Counted from the first letter of the stretch, positions 52,034 to 60,881 are shown. The stretch is DNA of 64,000 bases from Microbacterium oleivorans NBRC 103075 (GCF_001552475.1 NZ_BCRG01000003.1:124001-188000), one strand, 5' to 3'. Numbers and translations are program-made. The notes: generated by a model from the letters alone, not told the origin.

Positions 52034-52870
52034 TCAGTTCACCGGGTTGACGTTCTTCTTGCAGAGAATCTTCGCGTTCGCCCAGACGCCCTCGACTTGC
52101 CCGTCGGAGGGCGAGACGAGAGTGAGCCGGACGCGCATCGAATCGGCGACGCTGATCTTGACGGGTTGGGTCTTGCCGAGCTTCAGTTGCGCGGTGGCGC
52201 CCGCCGGCGTGACCCCGTCGACGCTGACGGTGCTCATGCCTGCGCTGTCGGAGGGCGAGTCGTCACTGATACCGACGAGTGCGGAGAGCGACTGGCACTG
52301 GAACGACACGTTGAATTCCGACCAGACAACGCGATTGCCGCGTGACTTTCCCAGAATCGCTTCGGGGTAGTACACGCCCGCCATAGTCGTGGGCCGGGAG
52401 CGGGGCTCCGCCCACCCCAGAGACGCCTTGTAGTCGACGACCTTCTGTCCCGCGAGCGGGAACCACTTCCACACGGTCGCGGCGCGAGTTGCGGAGGATG
52501 CAGCGCGGCTCTTGCTGCCAGCGAAGAGAACCCGATAGCTCGTCGCCCCCACACCGACGGCCTTCACCTTCGCCGCGTACGTCAGCTTCGTCGTCACCGT
52601 CGGAGACGCGCTCAGCGTCTGCCATTTGGTGCCGACCTTCGCTTGGACCTTCAGCTTCCACCCCTTGAGGTTGGCGGACGTCTTCCCTGAGATGACGATG
52701 TTCTCCCCGGCGACGATCGTCTTGCCGCTCGCGGGTGCGATCTTCGCGACCGTGATCGCCGTTCTCTGTGCCGCCATCGCCGGGCTCGGTGCGGCGAGCA
52801 GGCCGATCGCGACGGCTGCGGTGACGCCGGCGACCGCGAAGCGGGATCGCCAGGACGTAGTTGTCTGCAT
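52034..52870 (-). CDS. Secreted protein of unknown function
   Basis: A 278-residue exported protein. The N-terminus has Arg residues, the hydrophobic run FAVAGVTAAVAIGLLAAP and a signal-peptidase site near PAMAA. Residues about 40-125 look like a beta-sandwich (ITVAKIAPASGKTIVAGENI; WKLKVQAKVGTKWQTLSASP). The rest (WKWFPLAGQKVVDYKASLGW; NRVVWSEFNVSFQCQSLSAL; VRLTLVSPSDGQVEGVWANA) resembles NPCBM/NEW2-type carbohydrate-associated domains. Two Cys could form a disulfide. No catalytic residues recognised. ATG 52892 is an alternative start. Lies between the two diverged direct repeats. Confidence 0.75.
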   Translation of the reverse strand: MQTTTSWRSRFAVAGVTAAVAIGLLAAPSPAMAAQRTAITVAKIAPASGKTIVAGENIVISGKTSANLKGWKLKVQAKVGTKWQTLSASPTVTTKLTYAAKVKAVGVGATSYRVLFAGSKSRAASSATRAATVWKWFPLAGQKVVDYKASLGWAEPRSRPTTMAGVYYPEAILGKSRGNRVVWSEFNVSFQCQSLSALVGISDDSPSDSAGMSTVSVDGVTPAGATAQLKLGKTQPVKISVADSMRVRLTLVSPSDGQVEGVWANAKILCKKNVNPVN

Positions 52871-52980
52871 GATGATGCGTTCTCCCCAGAACATGCCGGA
52901 GACCCCAGTGACTCCGCGCGCTCGTAGCCTAGGGCTGCGCCGCGCCGCGCCGCCAGCGTTGTTTCGCGGCGCCGCAGTCG

Positions 52981-53136
52981 CTACCGACTCCGTCGAGCCT
53001 CGCGGGGAATCGAGGGCGCGCGTCGCTCGTCTGTGTGACGCACTCGGCTGCGGAACACGATCGCCCCGGCGATGACCGCGACGAGCGAGATGTTGGCCGC
53101 AACCCAAGCTGCGGCGATCGTGGACTCAGCGGGCAT
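52981..53136 (-). CDS. Possible 51-residue membrane protein
   Basis: Minus-strand frame MPAESTIAAAWVAANISLVA, then VIAGAIVFRSRVRHTDERR: one hydrophobic helix (about 7-28) followed by a basic tail, in a 646-base tract (52871-53516) with no other convincing gene. Only a weak GAG precedes the ATG. No relative recognised; composition supports coding modestly. Confidence 0.35.
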   Translation of the reverse strand: MPAESTIAAAWVAANISLVAVIAGAIVFRSRVRHTDERRAPSIPREARRSR

Positions 53137-53370
53137 CGGAGCTCGTGTCGGGACGAAGGATCAAGAAACAGCCTCCGGTTGTGAGCAGGACAGGGCCGAC
53201 CGGATCCGGTCAACACAGGATTCGGAGCCCTGAAGAGTTCGGATTGGCGTCTCGACAGCGATCCCGGTGTGCGATTTGTTCCCGGCTGGCTGCGCACGCT
53301 GCCCGTTGCGTACGCAGCTTCACCGGGATGCCGACGGCTCTGAGCGAGCGCGATGTCGGTCACGTTCGGT

Positions 53371-53438
53371 GCTCGCTCATCCCCTCAGTGAGCTCCACGA
53401 TCATCGTGAGCGGCCCCCCAGCCGCGGTGAGCACCTCG
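53371..53438. repeat. Diverged direct repeat, copy B
   Basis: Partner of 51720-51789. Begins GCTCGCTCATCCCC; the internal hairpin is GCGGC CCCCCA GCCGC against CGCGGT CCCCCA ACCGCG in copy A, so the closing pair changes on both sides. Confidence 0.6.
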
Positions 53439-53516
53439 ACAGAGAATCATTCGGAGTCCGCGGGCGATCGGATTGGATGCCGTTCTCCTCCCGGAGCTCT
53501 GTCGCCCCGGCGGTAG

Positions 53517-55043
53517 CTACAGCCCCAGCTGCGCGCGGACGTCGGCTTTGATGACCTTGCCCGAGGCGGTGCGCGGAAGGTCGGCGACGATCTGGACGCG
53601 CTTGGGGAGCTTGTACCGGGCGATCTTGCCTTCGAGGTGGGTGCGCACCGTATCGGTGTCGATCTCCGCGCCGTCCGCGACGGTCACGACCGCGATCGGG
53701 ACCTCGCCCCAGCGTTCATCCGGAACTCCGATGACGGCGGCGCCGGTGATGCCCGGGATGCCGCTGATCAGCGTCTCGACCTCGGCGGGATACACGTTCT
53801 CGCCGCCGGAGATGATCATGTCCTTCGATCGGCCGCAGATGTACAGATAGCCGTCCTCGTCCACGTAGCCGAGGTCGCCGGAGCGGAACCAGCCGTCCGC
53901 CGTCCGCGAGGACGCCGTGGCATCGGCGAGCCCGTGGTAGCCGAGGAACACGTTGGGCCCGGAGATCTCGATCTCGCCTGTCTGTCCTGCGGGCAGCACG
54001 CTTCCGTCCTCGCCCGTGATGCGGATGTCGGTGAAGAAGTGGGCGAGCCCGACACTGCCCTGCTTGAGGCGGGTCATCTCGGGGGACAGGGACGTGGCTC
54101 CCGGCGAGGTCTCGGTCATCCCGTATCCCTGCGAGAACGAGAGCCCGCGCTCCTCCCACGCGACCAGCACGCGCTCGGGGACGGCGGATCCGCCGCACGT
54201 CAGGGTGCGCAGGCTCGACACGTCGGAGTTTGCCCACGCCGGGTGATCAGCCATCAGCTGGTACGTGGTGGGGACGCCGGAGATCATCGTGACGCGGTGT
54301 CCCTGGATCAGGTCGAGCGCCCGGCCCGCCTCGAAACCTTTCTCGAGCACGAGCGTGCCGCCCTTCAAGAGGATCGGCAGCGCCCCCATGCCGAGGGACG
54401 CGACATGGAACAGCGGCGAGATCATGAGGGCGACGTCGGTCGACATCACGTCGTAGTCGATGATCGTGTTGAGCGCGACGGAGGTCAGGTTGTCGTGCGT
54501 GAGGACGGCGCCTTTGGCTCGTCCGGTGGTACCCGACGTGTAGATGATCGCGGCCGGCGCGTCCCCGTCGGAGGGGACGGATGCCGGGATGGCCGAAACA
54601 CCCTCGATCGCGCGCGTGAGGCCGGGCGCGCCGTCGCGACCGGAGACACCGGTGCGGATCACGTGGGCCGGCGTCTCGCCCGCCGCCACCCCTTCGAGCC
54701 GGGCGTCGAAGCCCGGGTCGTGGATCAGGACCCGGGCGCCGCTGTCGCTGAGGACGTGCGCGATCTCGGGACCGGCGAGCCGCGTGTTCACCGGGACGAA
54801 CACGGCGCCGAGGCGCACGGTCCCGAACATCGTCAAGAGGAACTCCGGGCTGTTCTCGCCCAGGAATGCGACTCGGTCCCCGGCACCCACGCCGTGCTCG
54901 GCCAAGACGGCGGAGACGCGCTCTGCGCCGTCGGCGAGCTGGGCATACGTGAGGTGCTGGATCTCGCCGAACATCACGGCGACCCGGTCGGGATTGCGGA
55001 GACGGCGGCGGGGGAGCCACGCGCCGAGGCCTTGCGTTTTCAT
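53517..55043 (-). CDS. Acyl-CoA synthetase (AMP-forming)
   Basis: A 508-residue ANL-superfamily ligase activating a carboxylic acid to its CoA thioester through an acyl-adenylate. Visible: AAIIYTSGTTGRAKGAVLTH (P-loop), SFSQGYGMTETSPGATSLSP (A5), GWFRSGDLGYVDEDGYLYIC (A7), GRSKDMIISGGENVYPAEVE (A8) and the catalytic Lys in LPRTASGKVIK. Substrate class (fatty, aromatic or other) is not decidable. ATG 55043 is used; the open frame extends 30 codons further without a binding site. A hairpin separates it from the MaoC-amidohydrolase-SDR run on the same strand. Confidence 0.9.
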   Translation of the reverse strand: MKTQGLGAWLPRRRLRNPDRVAVMFGEIQHLTYAQLADGAERVSAVLAEHGVGAGDRVAFLGENSPEFLLTMFGTVRLGAVFVPVNTRLAGPEIAHVLSDSGARVLIHDPGFDARLEGVAAGETPAHVIRTGVSGRDGAPGLTRAIEGVSAIPASVPSDGDAPAAIIYTSGTTGRAKGAVLTHDNLTSVALNTIIDYDVMSTDVALMISPLFHVASLGMGALPILLKGGTLVLEKGFEAGRALDLIQGHRVTMISGVPTTYQLMADHPAWANSDVSSLRTLTCGGSAVPERVLVAWEERGLSFSQGYGMTETSPGATSLSPEMTRLKQGSVGLAHFFTDIRITGEDGSVLPAGQTGEIEISGPNVFLGYHGLADATASSRTADGWFRSGDLGYVDEDGYLYICGRSKDMIISGGENVYPAEVETLISGIPGITGAAVIGVPDERWGEVPIAVVTVADGAEIDTDTVRTHLEGKIARYKLPKRVQIVADLPRTASGKVIKADVRAQLGL

Positions 55044-55104
55044 CGTGTGCGCATTCCGTGAGATCTCGTCGTTGAGAGCGCAGGCGTCGGGTGCCCGCGG
55101 GGTG

Positions 55105-55133
55105 GTGCGGCCGGGAAGGATGCCCGGCCGCAC
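55105..55133 (-). terminator. Hairpin between MaoC operon and ligase gene
   Basis: GTGCGGCCGGG (55105-55115) and CCCGGCCGCAC (55123-55133) form a perfect 11-bp stem; no T-run, so it may attenuate rather than fully stop. Confidence 0.65.
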
Positions 55134-55151
55134 CGCATCAGCAGAGCTGGA

Positions 55152-55604
55152 TCAGCGGTAGAACCGGTACAGGCCGCGCGCGACGACGGCGGGCTTCGTG
55201 CCACCGTCGATCTCGATCGTCTGATCGACGGCGAGCTGGTAACCGCCGGCGACCTCGGCCACCTCGGCTACGACAGCGTTCATGCGGACGCGCGAGCCGA
55301 CGGTGACGGGAGAGACGAACCGGACCTTGTCGAGGCCGTAGTTGACCTTGGTGCTCACCCCGGTGACGTCGAGGAGCTCGGTCCAGAACGACACGGCCAG
55401 CGAGAGGGTCAGGAACCCGTGGGCGATGGCGCTGCCGAACGGACCGTCCTTTGCGCGCTCCGGGTCGGTGTGGATCCACTGGTGATCGTCGGTCGCGTCG
55501 GCGAAGCCGTTCACGCGCTCCTGGGTGATCTCCAGCCAGTCCGACCAACCGAGGTCGGTGCCGGCGAGGCCGGCGATGTCGTCGTACGCGATGGTGGTGG
55601 TCAT
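55152..55604 (-). CDS. MaoC-like hot-dog dehydratase
   Basis: A 150-residue single hot-dog hydratase/dehydratase acting on enoyl/3-hydroxyacyl-CoA. The active-site block is ITQERVNGFADATDDHQWIH followed by TDPERAKDGPFGSAIAHGFL, with the Asp/His pair of (R)-hydratases; KVNYGLDKVRFVSPVTVGSR follows. Its ATG overlaps the amidohydrolase stop (ATGA). Last gene of a SDR-amidohydrolase-MaoC operon. Confidence 0.9.
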   Translation of the reverse strand: MTTTIAYDDIAGLAGTDLGWSDWLEITQERVNGFADATDDHQWIHTDPERAKDGPFGSAIAHGFLTLSLAVSFWTELLDVTGVSTKVNYGLDKVRFVSPVTVGSRVRMNAVVAEVAEVAGGYQLAVDQTIEIDGGTKPAVVARGLYRFYR

Positions 55605-56506
55605 GACGTCTCCTTGTCGGGGTGGGGGAGGAGGCCGAACAGCCGTGCCGCGTTGTCGCGGAGGATGCCCGGCATCACCTCGGGCTTGAGTGCGGTCGCC
55701 TGGACATCCCGCATCCAGCGGTCGGGGGTGAGGAGGGGGAAGTCGGAGCCGAAGAGGATGCGGCGTTTCAGGAACGAGTTCGCGGCGCGCACCAGCTGGT
55801 CGGGGAAGTACTTCGGGCTCCAGCCCGACAGGTCGATCCAGGTGTTGTGTTTGTGCGTCGCGACCGAGATGGCTTCGTCCTGCCAGGGCACCGAGGGGTG
55901 CGCCATGATGATCGGCAGGTCGCCGAAGTCCGCGGCCACGGGGTCGAGGAGCATCGGGTTCGACAGTCCGAGCCGCAGGCCCCGGCCGCCCGGCATCCCC
56001 GCTCCGATACCGGTCTGACCGGTGTGGAAGAGAGCGACTGCACCGGCACTCTGGAGCACCTCGTACAGCGGGTAGTGCGTCTCGTCGCTCGGGTCGAAGC
56101 CCTGCACTGTGGGGTGGAACTTGAACCCGCGCACGCCGGAGTCTTCGATGAGGCGGCGCGCACGATCGACCGCGTCGGGCCGGTTCGGGTCGACGGATCC
56201 GAACGGGATGAGGACGTCGTTGTTGCGCGCCGCGCCGTCGGCGATCTCCGCGCTCGACAGCGGCGGGTGGTCGAGATGGGTCCCGGCGTCCACCGTGAAG
56301 ACGACCGCGGCCATCTTGCGTTCGCGATAGTACGCGGCGACGCCGTCGATGTCGGGCCTCGGCGCGTCCGCGGCGAAGTACGCACTCGCAGCGGCGGCGA
56401 GGTCGTCCGGCAAGGACGCGTGGCCGTGACCGTCGACCTCGATGTGCACATGCACGTCGATCGCGGTGAGGCTCTCGACGTCGATCGCCGACTCGTAGCG
56501 GGTCAT
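55601..56506 (-). CDS. Amidohydrolase-2 family protein
   Basis: A 301-residue TIM-barrel metal hydrolase or decarboxylase (ACMSD-related amidohydrolase-2 family). Visible: LTAIDVHVHIEVDGHGH (metal HxH), GFKFHPTVQGFDPSDETHYP, VALFHTGQTGIGAGMPGGRG (metal His), PIIMAHPSVPWQDEAIS and LFGSDFPLLTPDRW (catalytic Asp). In CoA-ester gene sets such proteins act as hydrolases or decarboxylases of ring-derived acids. Coupled to MaoC; five bases separate it from the SDR stop. Confidence 0.88.
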   Translation of the reverse strand: MTRYESAIDVESLTAIDVHVHIEVDGHGHASLPDDLAAAASAYFAADAPRPDIDGVAAYYRERKMAAVVFTVDAGTHLDHPPLSSAEIADGAARNNDVLIPFGSVDPNRPDAVDRARRLIEDSGVRGFKFHPTVQGFDPSDETHYPLYEVLQSAGAVALFHTGQTGIGAGMPGGRGLRLGLSNPMLLDPVAADFGDLPIIMAHPSVPWQDEAISVATHKHNTWIDLSGWSPKYFPDQLVRAANSFLKRRILFGSDFPLLTPDRWMRDVQATALKPEVMPGILRDNAARLFGLLPHPDKETS

Positions 56507-56511
56507 GTCGG

Positions 56512-57441
56512 TCAGGCGCTCGGCGTGGGCCGCTGCAGGTCTTCGGGCAGGGCCGGGAACTTCTCGCCGACGCTCTGCATGTCGCCCACGGCGTCGAAGA
56601 AGCCTTCGGCCAGTGCGTCTGCCGTCCAGCCGCCCTCGCGGTACGCCGTCGCGACGGGCTCGGGGTGGGACCACAGTTGGATGCGGTCGCCGCCGATCCC
56701 GATCGCCTGGCCGGTGACCCGGGCTGAGGCATCCGAGGCGAGGAACGCGATGAGGCCGGCGACGTCGTCGGACGTGCCGAAGCCGAGGTCGTGACGGAAG
56801 AAGTCCGGCATCGGCTCACCCGCGGCATCCGCCTCGACGGCAGCGGCGAAGTAGGGGACCGTCGCCGTCATGGCGGTCGCGGCGACAGGGATGACCGCGT
56901 TCGCGGTGATACCGGCGCGCGAGAGCTCGAGGGCCCAGGTGCGGACCATGCCGACGATGCCCGCCTTCGCGGCGGCGTAGTTGGTCTGGCCGAAGTTCCC
57001 GCGCTGGCCGGTCGGCGACCCGATGCAGATGACGCGCCCCGCGATCTCGTTCGCCCGCATGTACGAGGCAGCGGCGCGGACCGTCGTGAACGTGCCGCGG
57101 AGGTGCACGTTGATAACGGTGTCGAAGTCGTCGTCGCTCATCTTCCAGAGCACGGTGTCGCGCAGGACCCCAGCGTTGGTGACGACGATGTCCAGGCGTC
57201 CGAAAGTGGAGACAGCGGCCTCGACGAGAGCGTCAGCCGTCTCGGTCGAGCCCACGAACGCGGTCACGCCGGTGGCGCGGCCGCCGGCATCCTGGATCTC
57301 GCGGACCGCCGCGTCGGCAGTGGCCTCATCGATGTCGTTGATCACGACAGCGGCGCCCTGGCGTGCGAGCTCCTTCGCATACGCGAGGCCCAGTCCGCGG
57401 CCCGAGCCGGTGATGATGGCGACTTTTCCTGCAAGCGTCAT
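56512..57441 (-). CDS. SDR, 3-hydroxyacyl-CoA dehydrogenase-like
   Basis: A 309-residue short-chain dehydrogenase. Visible: VAIITGSGRGLGLAYAKELA, VVINDIDEATADAAVREIQD (Asp prefers NAD), VTNAGVLRDTVLWKMSDDDF, IGSPTGQRGNFGQTNYAAAK with the YxxxK pair. The VLRD-WKM pattern is that of the 3-hydroxyacyl-CoA dehydrogenase part of MFE-2-type enzymes, matching the MaoC partner. The usual SSxxG Ser is represented by CIGSPTG. AAGGAG precedes ATG 57441. Divergent from MarR across a palindromic operator. Confidence 0.9.
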   Translation of the reverse strand: MTLAGKVAIITGSGRGLGLAYAKELARQGAAVVINDIDEATADAAVREIQDAGGRATGVTAFVGSTETADALVEAAVSTFGRLDIVVTNAGVLRDTVLWKMSDDDFDTVINVHLRGTFTTVRAAASYMRANEIAGRVICIGSPTGQRGNFGQTNYAAAKAGIVGMVRTWALELSRAGITANAVIPVAATAMTATVPYFAAAVEADAAGEPMPDFFRHDLGFGTSDDVAGLIAFLASDASARVTGQAIGIGGDRIQLWSHPEPVATAYREGGWTADALAEGFFDAVGDMQSVGEKFPALPEDLQRPTPSA

Positions 57442-57475
57442 GGTGACTCCTTCGTCCTGCGACCATGGTGGCACT

Positions 57476-57500
57476 CAATGATTGCAAAAGTCAATCATTG
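57476..57500. promoter_or_regulatory. Perfect palindromic MarR operator
   Basis: CAATGATTG (57476-57484) and CAATCATTG (57492-57500) are perfect 9-bp arms around CAAAAGT. The site is AT-rich in a GC-rich region, lies between the divergent SDR and MarR genes and just upstream of the MarR -10 box. Confidence 0.8.
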
Positions 57501-57518
57501 TGGAGACGTACGGGTTGC

Positions 57519-57524
57519 TACAGT
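57519..57524 (+). promoter_or_regulatory. -10 box TACAGT, leaderless marR start
   Basis: TACAGT ends 7 bases before ATG 57531; no binding site. The operator lies at about -35 relative to it. Confidence 0.5.
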
Positions 57525-57530
57525 GTCGGG

Positions 57531-58001
57531 ATGACACCCGCGGCAGCTTCCGAGACCTCCACAGCGGGGCTCGACGCGAGTCCGCTCGTCGACGATCTGG
57601 GCTTCCTGCTCGCCCGGGCGAGCGCAACGACGCAGTCGCGGGGCAATGCGGCGCTCGCCGACCACGCCCTCCGGGTGCGCTCGTACTCGGTGCTCGCGCT
57701 CGCGGTTTCGGAGCAGCATCCGTCGCAGCGGGAACTCGCCGACTTCCTCCGACTCGACCCCAGCCAGGTCGTCGCGCTCATCGATGACCTCGAGAAGAGC
57801 GGTCTCGTCGTCCGCGAGTCGGACCCGCGCGACCGCCGGGCGAACGTCGTCGTCGCCACGCCCGCGGGCCGATCTGCGTACACGGCGGCGCGCGCCTCCG
57901 CTCGCGAAGCCGAGCAGCAGTCCCTCCAGGCGCTCAACGCCGCGGAGCGGGCCGAGCTGGCGCGGTTGCTGCGCATCGTCGCGTTTCCCACCGAGTCCTG
58001 A
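57531..58001 (+). CDS. MarR-family regulator
   Basis: A 156-residue winged-helix regulator. Visible: LRVRSYSVLALAVSEQHPSQ, RELADFLRLDPSQVVALIDD (recognition helix), LEKSGLVVRESDPRDRRANV (wing, DxRxR signature). MarR proteins in CoA-ester catabolic clusters usually respond to an acyl-CoA. Likely represses the divergent SDR-amidohydrolase-MaoC operon and itself through the 57476-57500 palindrome. Convergent with the fusion gene, 6 bases between stops. Confidence 0.92.
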   Translation: MTPAAASETSTAGLDASPLVDDLGFLLARASATTQSRGNAALADHALRVRSYSVLALAVSEQHPSQRELADFLRLDPSQVVALIDDLEKSGLVVRESDPRDRRANVVVATPAGRSAYTAARASAREAEQQSLQALNAAERAELARLLRIVAFPTES

Positions 58002-58007
58002 CGCCGC

Positions 58008-60881
58008 TCACCACCCGGTGTCGAGCACGCGGGCGAGGGCGTCGACGAAGTAGTCGGCGGACCCCTGCGTGAGCACCATCGGCGGCTTGATCTTGAGCAC
58101 GTTCTGGTAGTCGCCGGTCGGCTGCATGATGACTCCGAGTTCGAGCAGGCGCGAGCAGATCGCCTCTGTCTCGGCCGTCGCCGGCTCGAGCGTCTCGCGG
58201 TCGCGGACGAATTCAAGGCCGAGGTAGAGGCCCGAGCCGTGGACGCGCCCGACGATCGGATGCTCCTCGCCGAGTGCCTCCAGTCGGCGTTTGAGGTGGC
58301 GGCCGACTGTGTAGGCGTTGCCGGGAAGGTCGTCGTTCTCGATGACGTCGAGTACCGCCATGCCGATCACGGCGGAGACGGGTGAGCCGCCCGTGGACGA
58401 GAAGAAGTACCCTTCGCTCCGGTAGCGGTCGGCGATGTCGCGGCGAGTGATGACGGCGCCGATCGGATGCCCGCCGCCGATGGACTTGGCAACCGCGACC
58501 ACGTCGGGCACCGCGCCCTGCTGCTCGAAGCCCCAGAACCATTCGCCCAGTCGGCCGAAGCCGACCTGCACCTCGTCGGCGATGGCGATGCCGCCGTGAC
58601 GCCGGACCGCCGCGTAAACATCTCGCAAATAGCCGTCGGGAAGAGCCACGCCGCCGGCGTTGCCGAAGTACGACTCGCAGATGAATCCGGCGGGAGCCCG
58701 GCCCTCAGCGGCCAGCGCGTCGATCACGGCGACCGCTTCCGGAGCGTAACGGGAGGCATCCGCGCCCCGGTGCTCGCCGCGGAACGCGTTCGCCGCAGCG
58801 ACCGTGTGCACCCAGTCGGGCCGTGTGGTGAGGGCGTTCGGGTTGTCGGCGATCGACGTCGAGATCGCATCGCTCGCGTACGTCCAGCCGTGGTACGCCT
58901 CGCGCATGGCGACGATGTCGGAGCGTCCCGTCGACGCCATGGCGAGTCGGACGGCCAAATCGGTCGCCTCCGAGCCGGAGTTGACGAAGAACACGGTGTC
59001 GAGTTCGTCCGGCAGCTTCGCCGCGATGCGCTCGGCGTACTCGGCGATCGCGTTGTAGTGGAACCGGGAGTTCGTGTTCAACAGGTGCATCTGCCGGGTG
59101 GCTGCCGCGACGACGTGCGGGTGGGCGTGGCCCACCGAGGCGACGTTGTTGACCATATCGAGGTAGACCCGGCCGTCGACGTCGGCGAGGTGCTCACGCC
59201 AGCCGCGTTCCATCTGCGGGGGCGTCGAGTAGTAATGCTCCTGGACCTCGGCGAGGACGCGGTGGCGCCGGTCGAGCACGTCGGCGGACGAGGTTCGGGA
59301 TGCCGTGGGCTCGAGCCCGAGCGCGCCGGTCGGGTCGCCGGCGACGCGGCGCCACGCGGAGGCGAACTCCGGAGTCGTCATCGCGGGCGGAATCGGGCCC
59401 GCGGCGGGGTGCCGCTGGGCGAACAGGCGGGTCCGCGCCGGGAGCGAGGTGCCGTCGGCATCTGTCGGAAGTCCCGTGAGGCGAATCGCTTCGTCGCCGT
59501 CGGTCCACGTCAGAACGCCGTCCGAGAGGGTGACCGCGCCCGGTGCGAGCGGTGCGGCGGCGGCGAGCCAGAGCGTCACGCCGGTGGGGATCGTCGCCGC
59601 CTCGTTGCGCGGACGGACGGTCGATCCCGTGAGGACCGGCTGCCACGCCGGCAGGACGACAGCGCCTGCACCCAGGTCGAGCGCGCGGAGAGCAGCGTCG
59701 TCCAGAGTGCTCGGCCGCAGCCAGGCGCCCTCGTCGTTGAGCGGTGAGAGCGTCCCGGCATCGAGGTCGACGCGGGTGTCTGGGAGGGCGAGGACGGGGT
59801 CGGCCCGCCACGGCGCGGGTGCGACGGGCCGGCGGCCCAGCGCATCCCGGATGAGTTCCGTGACGACGGCGACCGGCGCGGCGGCGGCGCGCTCGAGGAC
59901 GCGGAACTCCCGCTCGAGGGCCGTGCTGGCATAGTCGTTGTCCTCATCGAGGCGTACCTGCGCTCGACCACTGAGGACGAGGACCGCACCGCGGAGGACG
60001 ACGAGTGGCCACAGGGCGACGATCTCGTTCTCGTCGAGCGGCCGGCGGGCGTGGAACGCACGGATCGCGGGCAACGCGCTCGTCACGTCGGCGCCATCGT
60101 GGTGCATCACGGAGGAGAGCGTCACAGCCAGCTCGCCCACGCGCCACGACTCCGCCACGTCGCCGAAGTCGATGACCGCGTCGGGGAGGTGCCCGGGGGC
60201 CGGCCGGAGGATGTTGTCGTCGGTGATGTCGAAGTGTCCCGCCTGCATCGGCAGGTCGGAGGAGACGGTGTCTAGGGTGGCCAGCGCCTCACGGACCGCC
60301 CGTTCGACGAAGCTCCGCACATCGGCATCCGGTTCGCCTGGAAGGAGCGTGTCGACGACGCGAGCGGCGTAGCGGAGGTCCCACTGCAGGATGCGGCCGC
60401 TCGCGCGGTGCGTGAAGTCGGCGAGTGCCGCGCTCACCCGCGCCGAGAGCTCGCCCATGCGTTCGACCACGGCGGGGGAGAGGTAGTCCGAGCCCATAAG
60501 GGTGCGACCCGAGATGTTCTCGATGACGCGCGCGTGGATGCGGCCCTCGGAAGAGTCCCACCAGGTCGACATCGGGCCGTGCGGTCCCGTGACGATCTTC
60601 GGGATGCGGAGCTCCGGGTCTCGTTCCGCGACGAGGGATGCGGCGGCGTCCTGCATCTCGATCTCGCCCTCGCTGAAGACCGGGTTGCTGAGCTTCAAGA
60701 CGCCGAGCGGCTCGCTGGAGCCTGCCGGGAAGACGCGGAAATTCTGGTCCTGCTGGCTGCCGAGGGAACGAAGGTCGACCTCGATGCCGAAGGATGCCGC
60801 GAACAGCTGCGTCACCTCGTCGTCGCCGAGAGTCGGGGTGGGCAGTTCCACCTGTGCGAAGTAGTCGAAGACCTCGGTCAC
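58008..60881 (-). CDS. APH-type kinase fused to class III aminotransferase (phospho-lyase-like)
   Basis: A 957-residue fusion. Residues about 20-330 are an APH-family kinase: LPMQAGHFDITDDNIL (HxDxxxxN) and DAVIDFGDVAESWRVGELAV. About 340-500 form a beta-rich linker where related fusions often carry an M23-like domain. About 520-950 are a class III PLP enzyme: VYLDMVNNVASVGHAHPHVV, FFVNSGSEATDLAVRLA, IADEVQVGFGRLGEWFWGFE and Schiff-base Lys in VVAVAKSIGGGHPIGAVITR. The closest known logic is human HYKK kinase plus AGXT2L phospho-lyase: phosphorylate an amino alcohol, then eliminate phosphate and ammonia. Substrate here unknown. GTG 60881 follows CAGGAG; an earlier GTG exists. Confidence 0.85.
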   Translation of the reverse strand: MTEVFDYFAQVELPTPTLGDDEVTQLFAASFGIEVDLRSLGSQQDQNFRVFPAGSSEPLGVLKLSNPVFSEGEIEMQDAAASLVAERDPELRIPKIVTGPHGPMSTWWDSSEGRIHARVIENISGRTLMGSDYLSPAVVERMGELSARVSAALADFTHRASGRILQWDLRYAARVVDTLLPGEPDADVRSFVERAVREALATLDTVSSDLPMQAGHFDITDDNILRPAPGHLPDAVIDFGDVAESWRVGELAVTLSSVMHHDGADVTSALPAIRAFHARRPLDENEIVALWPLVVLRGAVLVLSGRAQVRLDEDNDYASTALEREFRVLERAAAAPVAVVTELIRDALGRRPVAPAPWRADPVLALPDTRVDLDAGTLSPLNDEGAWLRPSTLDDAALRALDLGAGAVVLPAWQPVLTGSTVRPRNEAATIPTGVTLWLAAAAPLAPGAVTLSDGVLTWTDGDEAIRLTGLPTDADGTSLPARTRLFAQRHPAAGPIPPAMTTPEFASAWRRVAGDPTGALGLEPTASRTSSADVLDRRHRVLAEVQEHYYSTPPQMERGWREHLADVDGRVYLDMVNNVASVGHAHPHVVAAATRQMHLLNTNSRFHYNAIAEYAERIAAKLPDELDTVFFVNSGSEATDLAVRLAMASTGRSDIVAMREAYHGWTYASDAISTSIADNPNALTTRPDWVHTVAAANAFRGEHRGADASRYAPEAVAVIDALAAEGRAPAGFICESYFGNAGGVALPDGYLRDVYAAVRRHGGIAIADEVQVGFGRLGEWFWGFEQQGAVPDVVAVAKSIGGGHPIGAVITRRDIADRYRSEGYFFSSTGGSPVSAVIGMAVLDVIENDDLPGNAYTVGRHLKRRLEALGEEHPIVGRVHGSGLYLGLEFVRDRETLEPATAETEAICSRLLELGVIMQPTGDYQNVLKIKPPMVLTQGSADYFVDALARVLDTGW

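Noticed and set aside
53145-53516. A 123-codon plus-strand frame in the tract before the acyl-CoA ligase gene
   Set aside because: Ser/Arg-rich, no binding site, overlaps a diverged repeat and reads like non-coding DNA.
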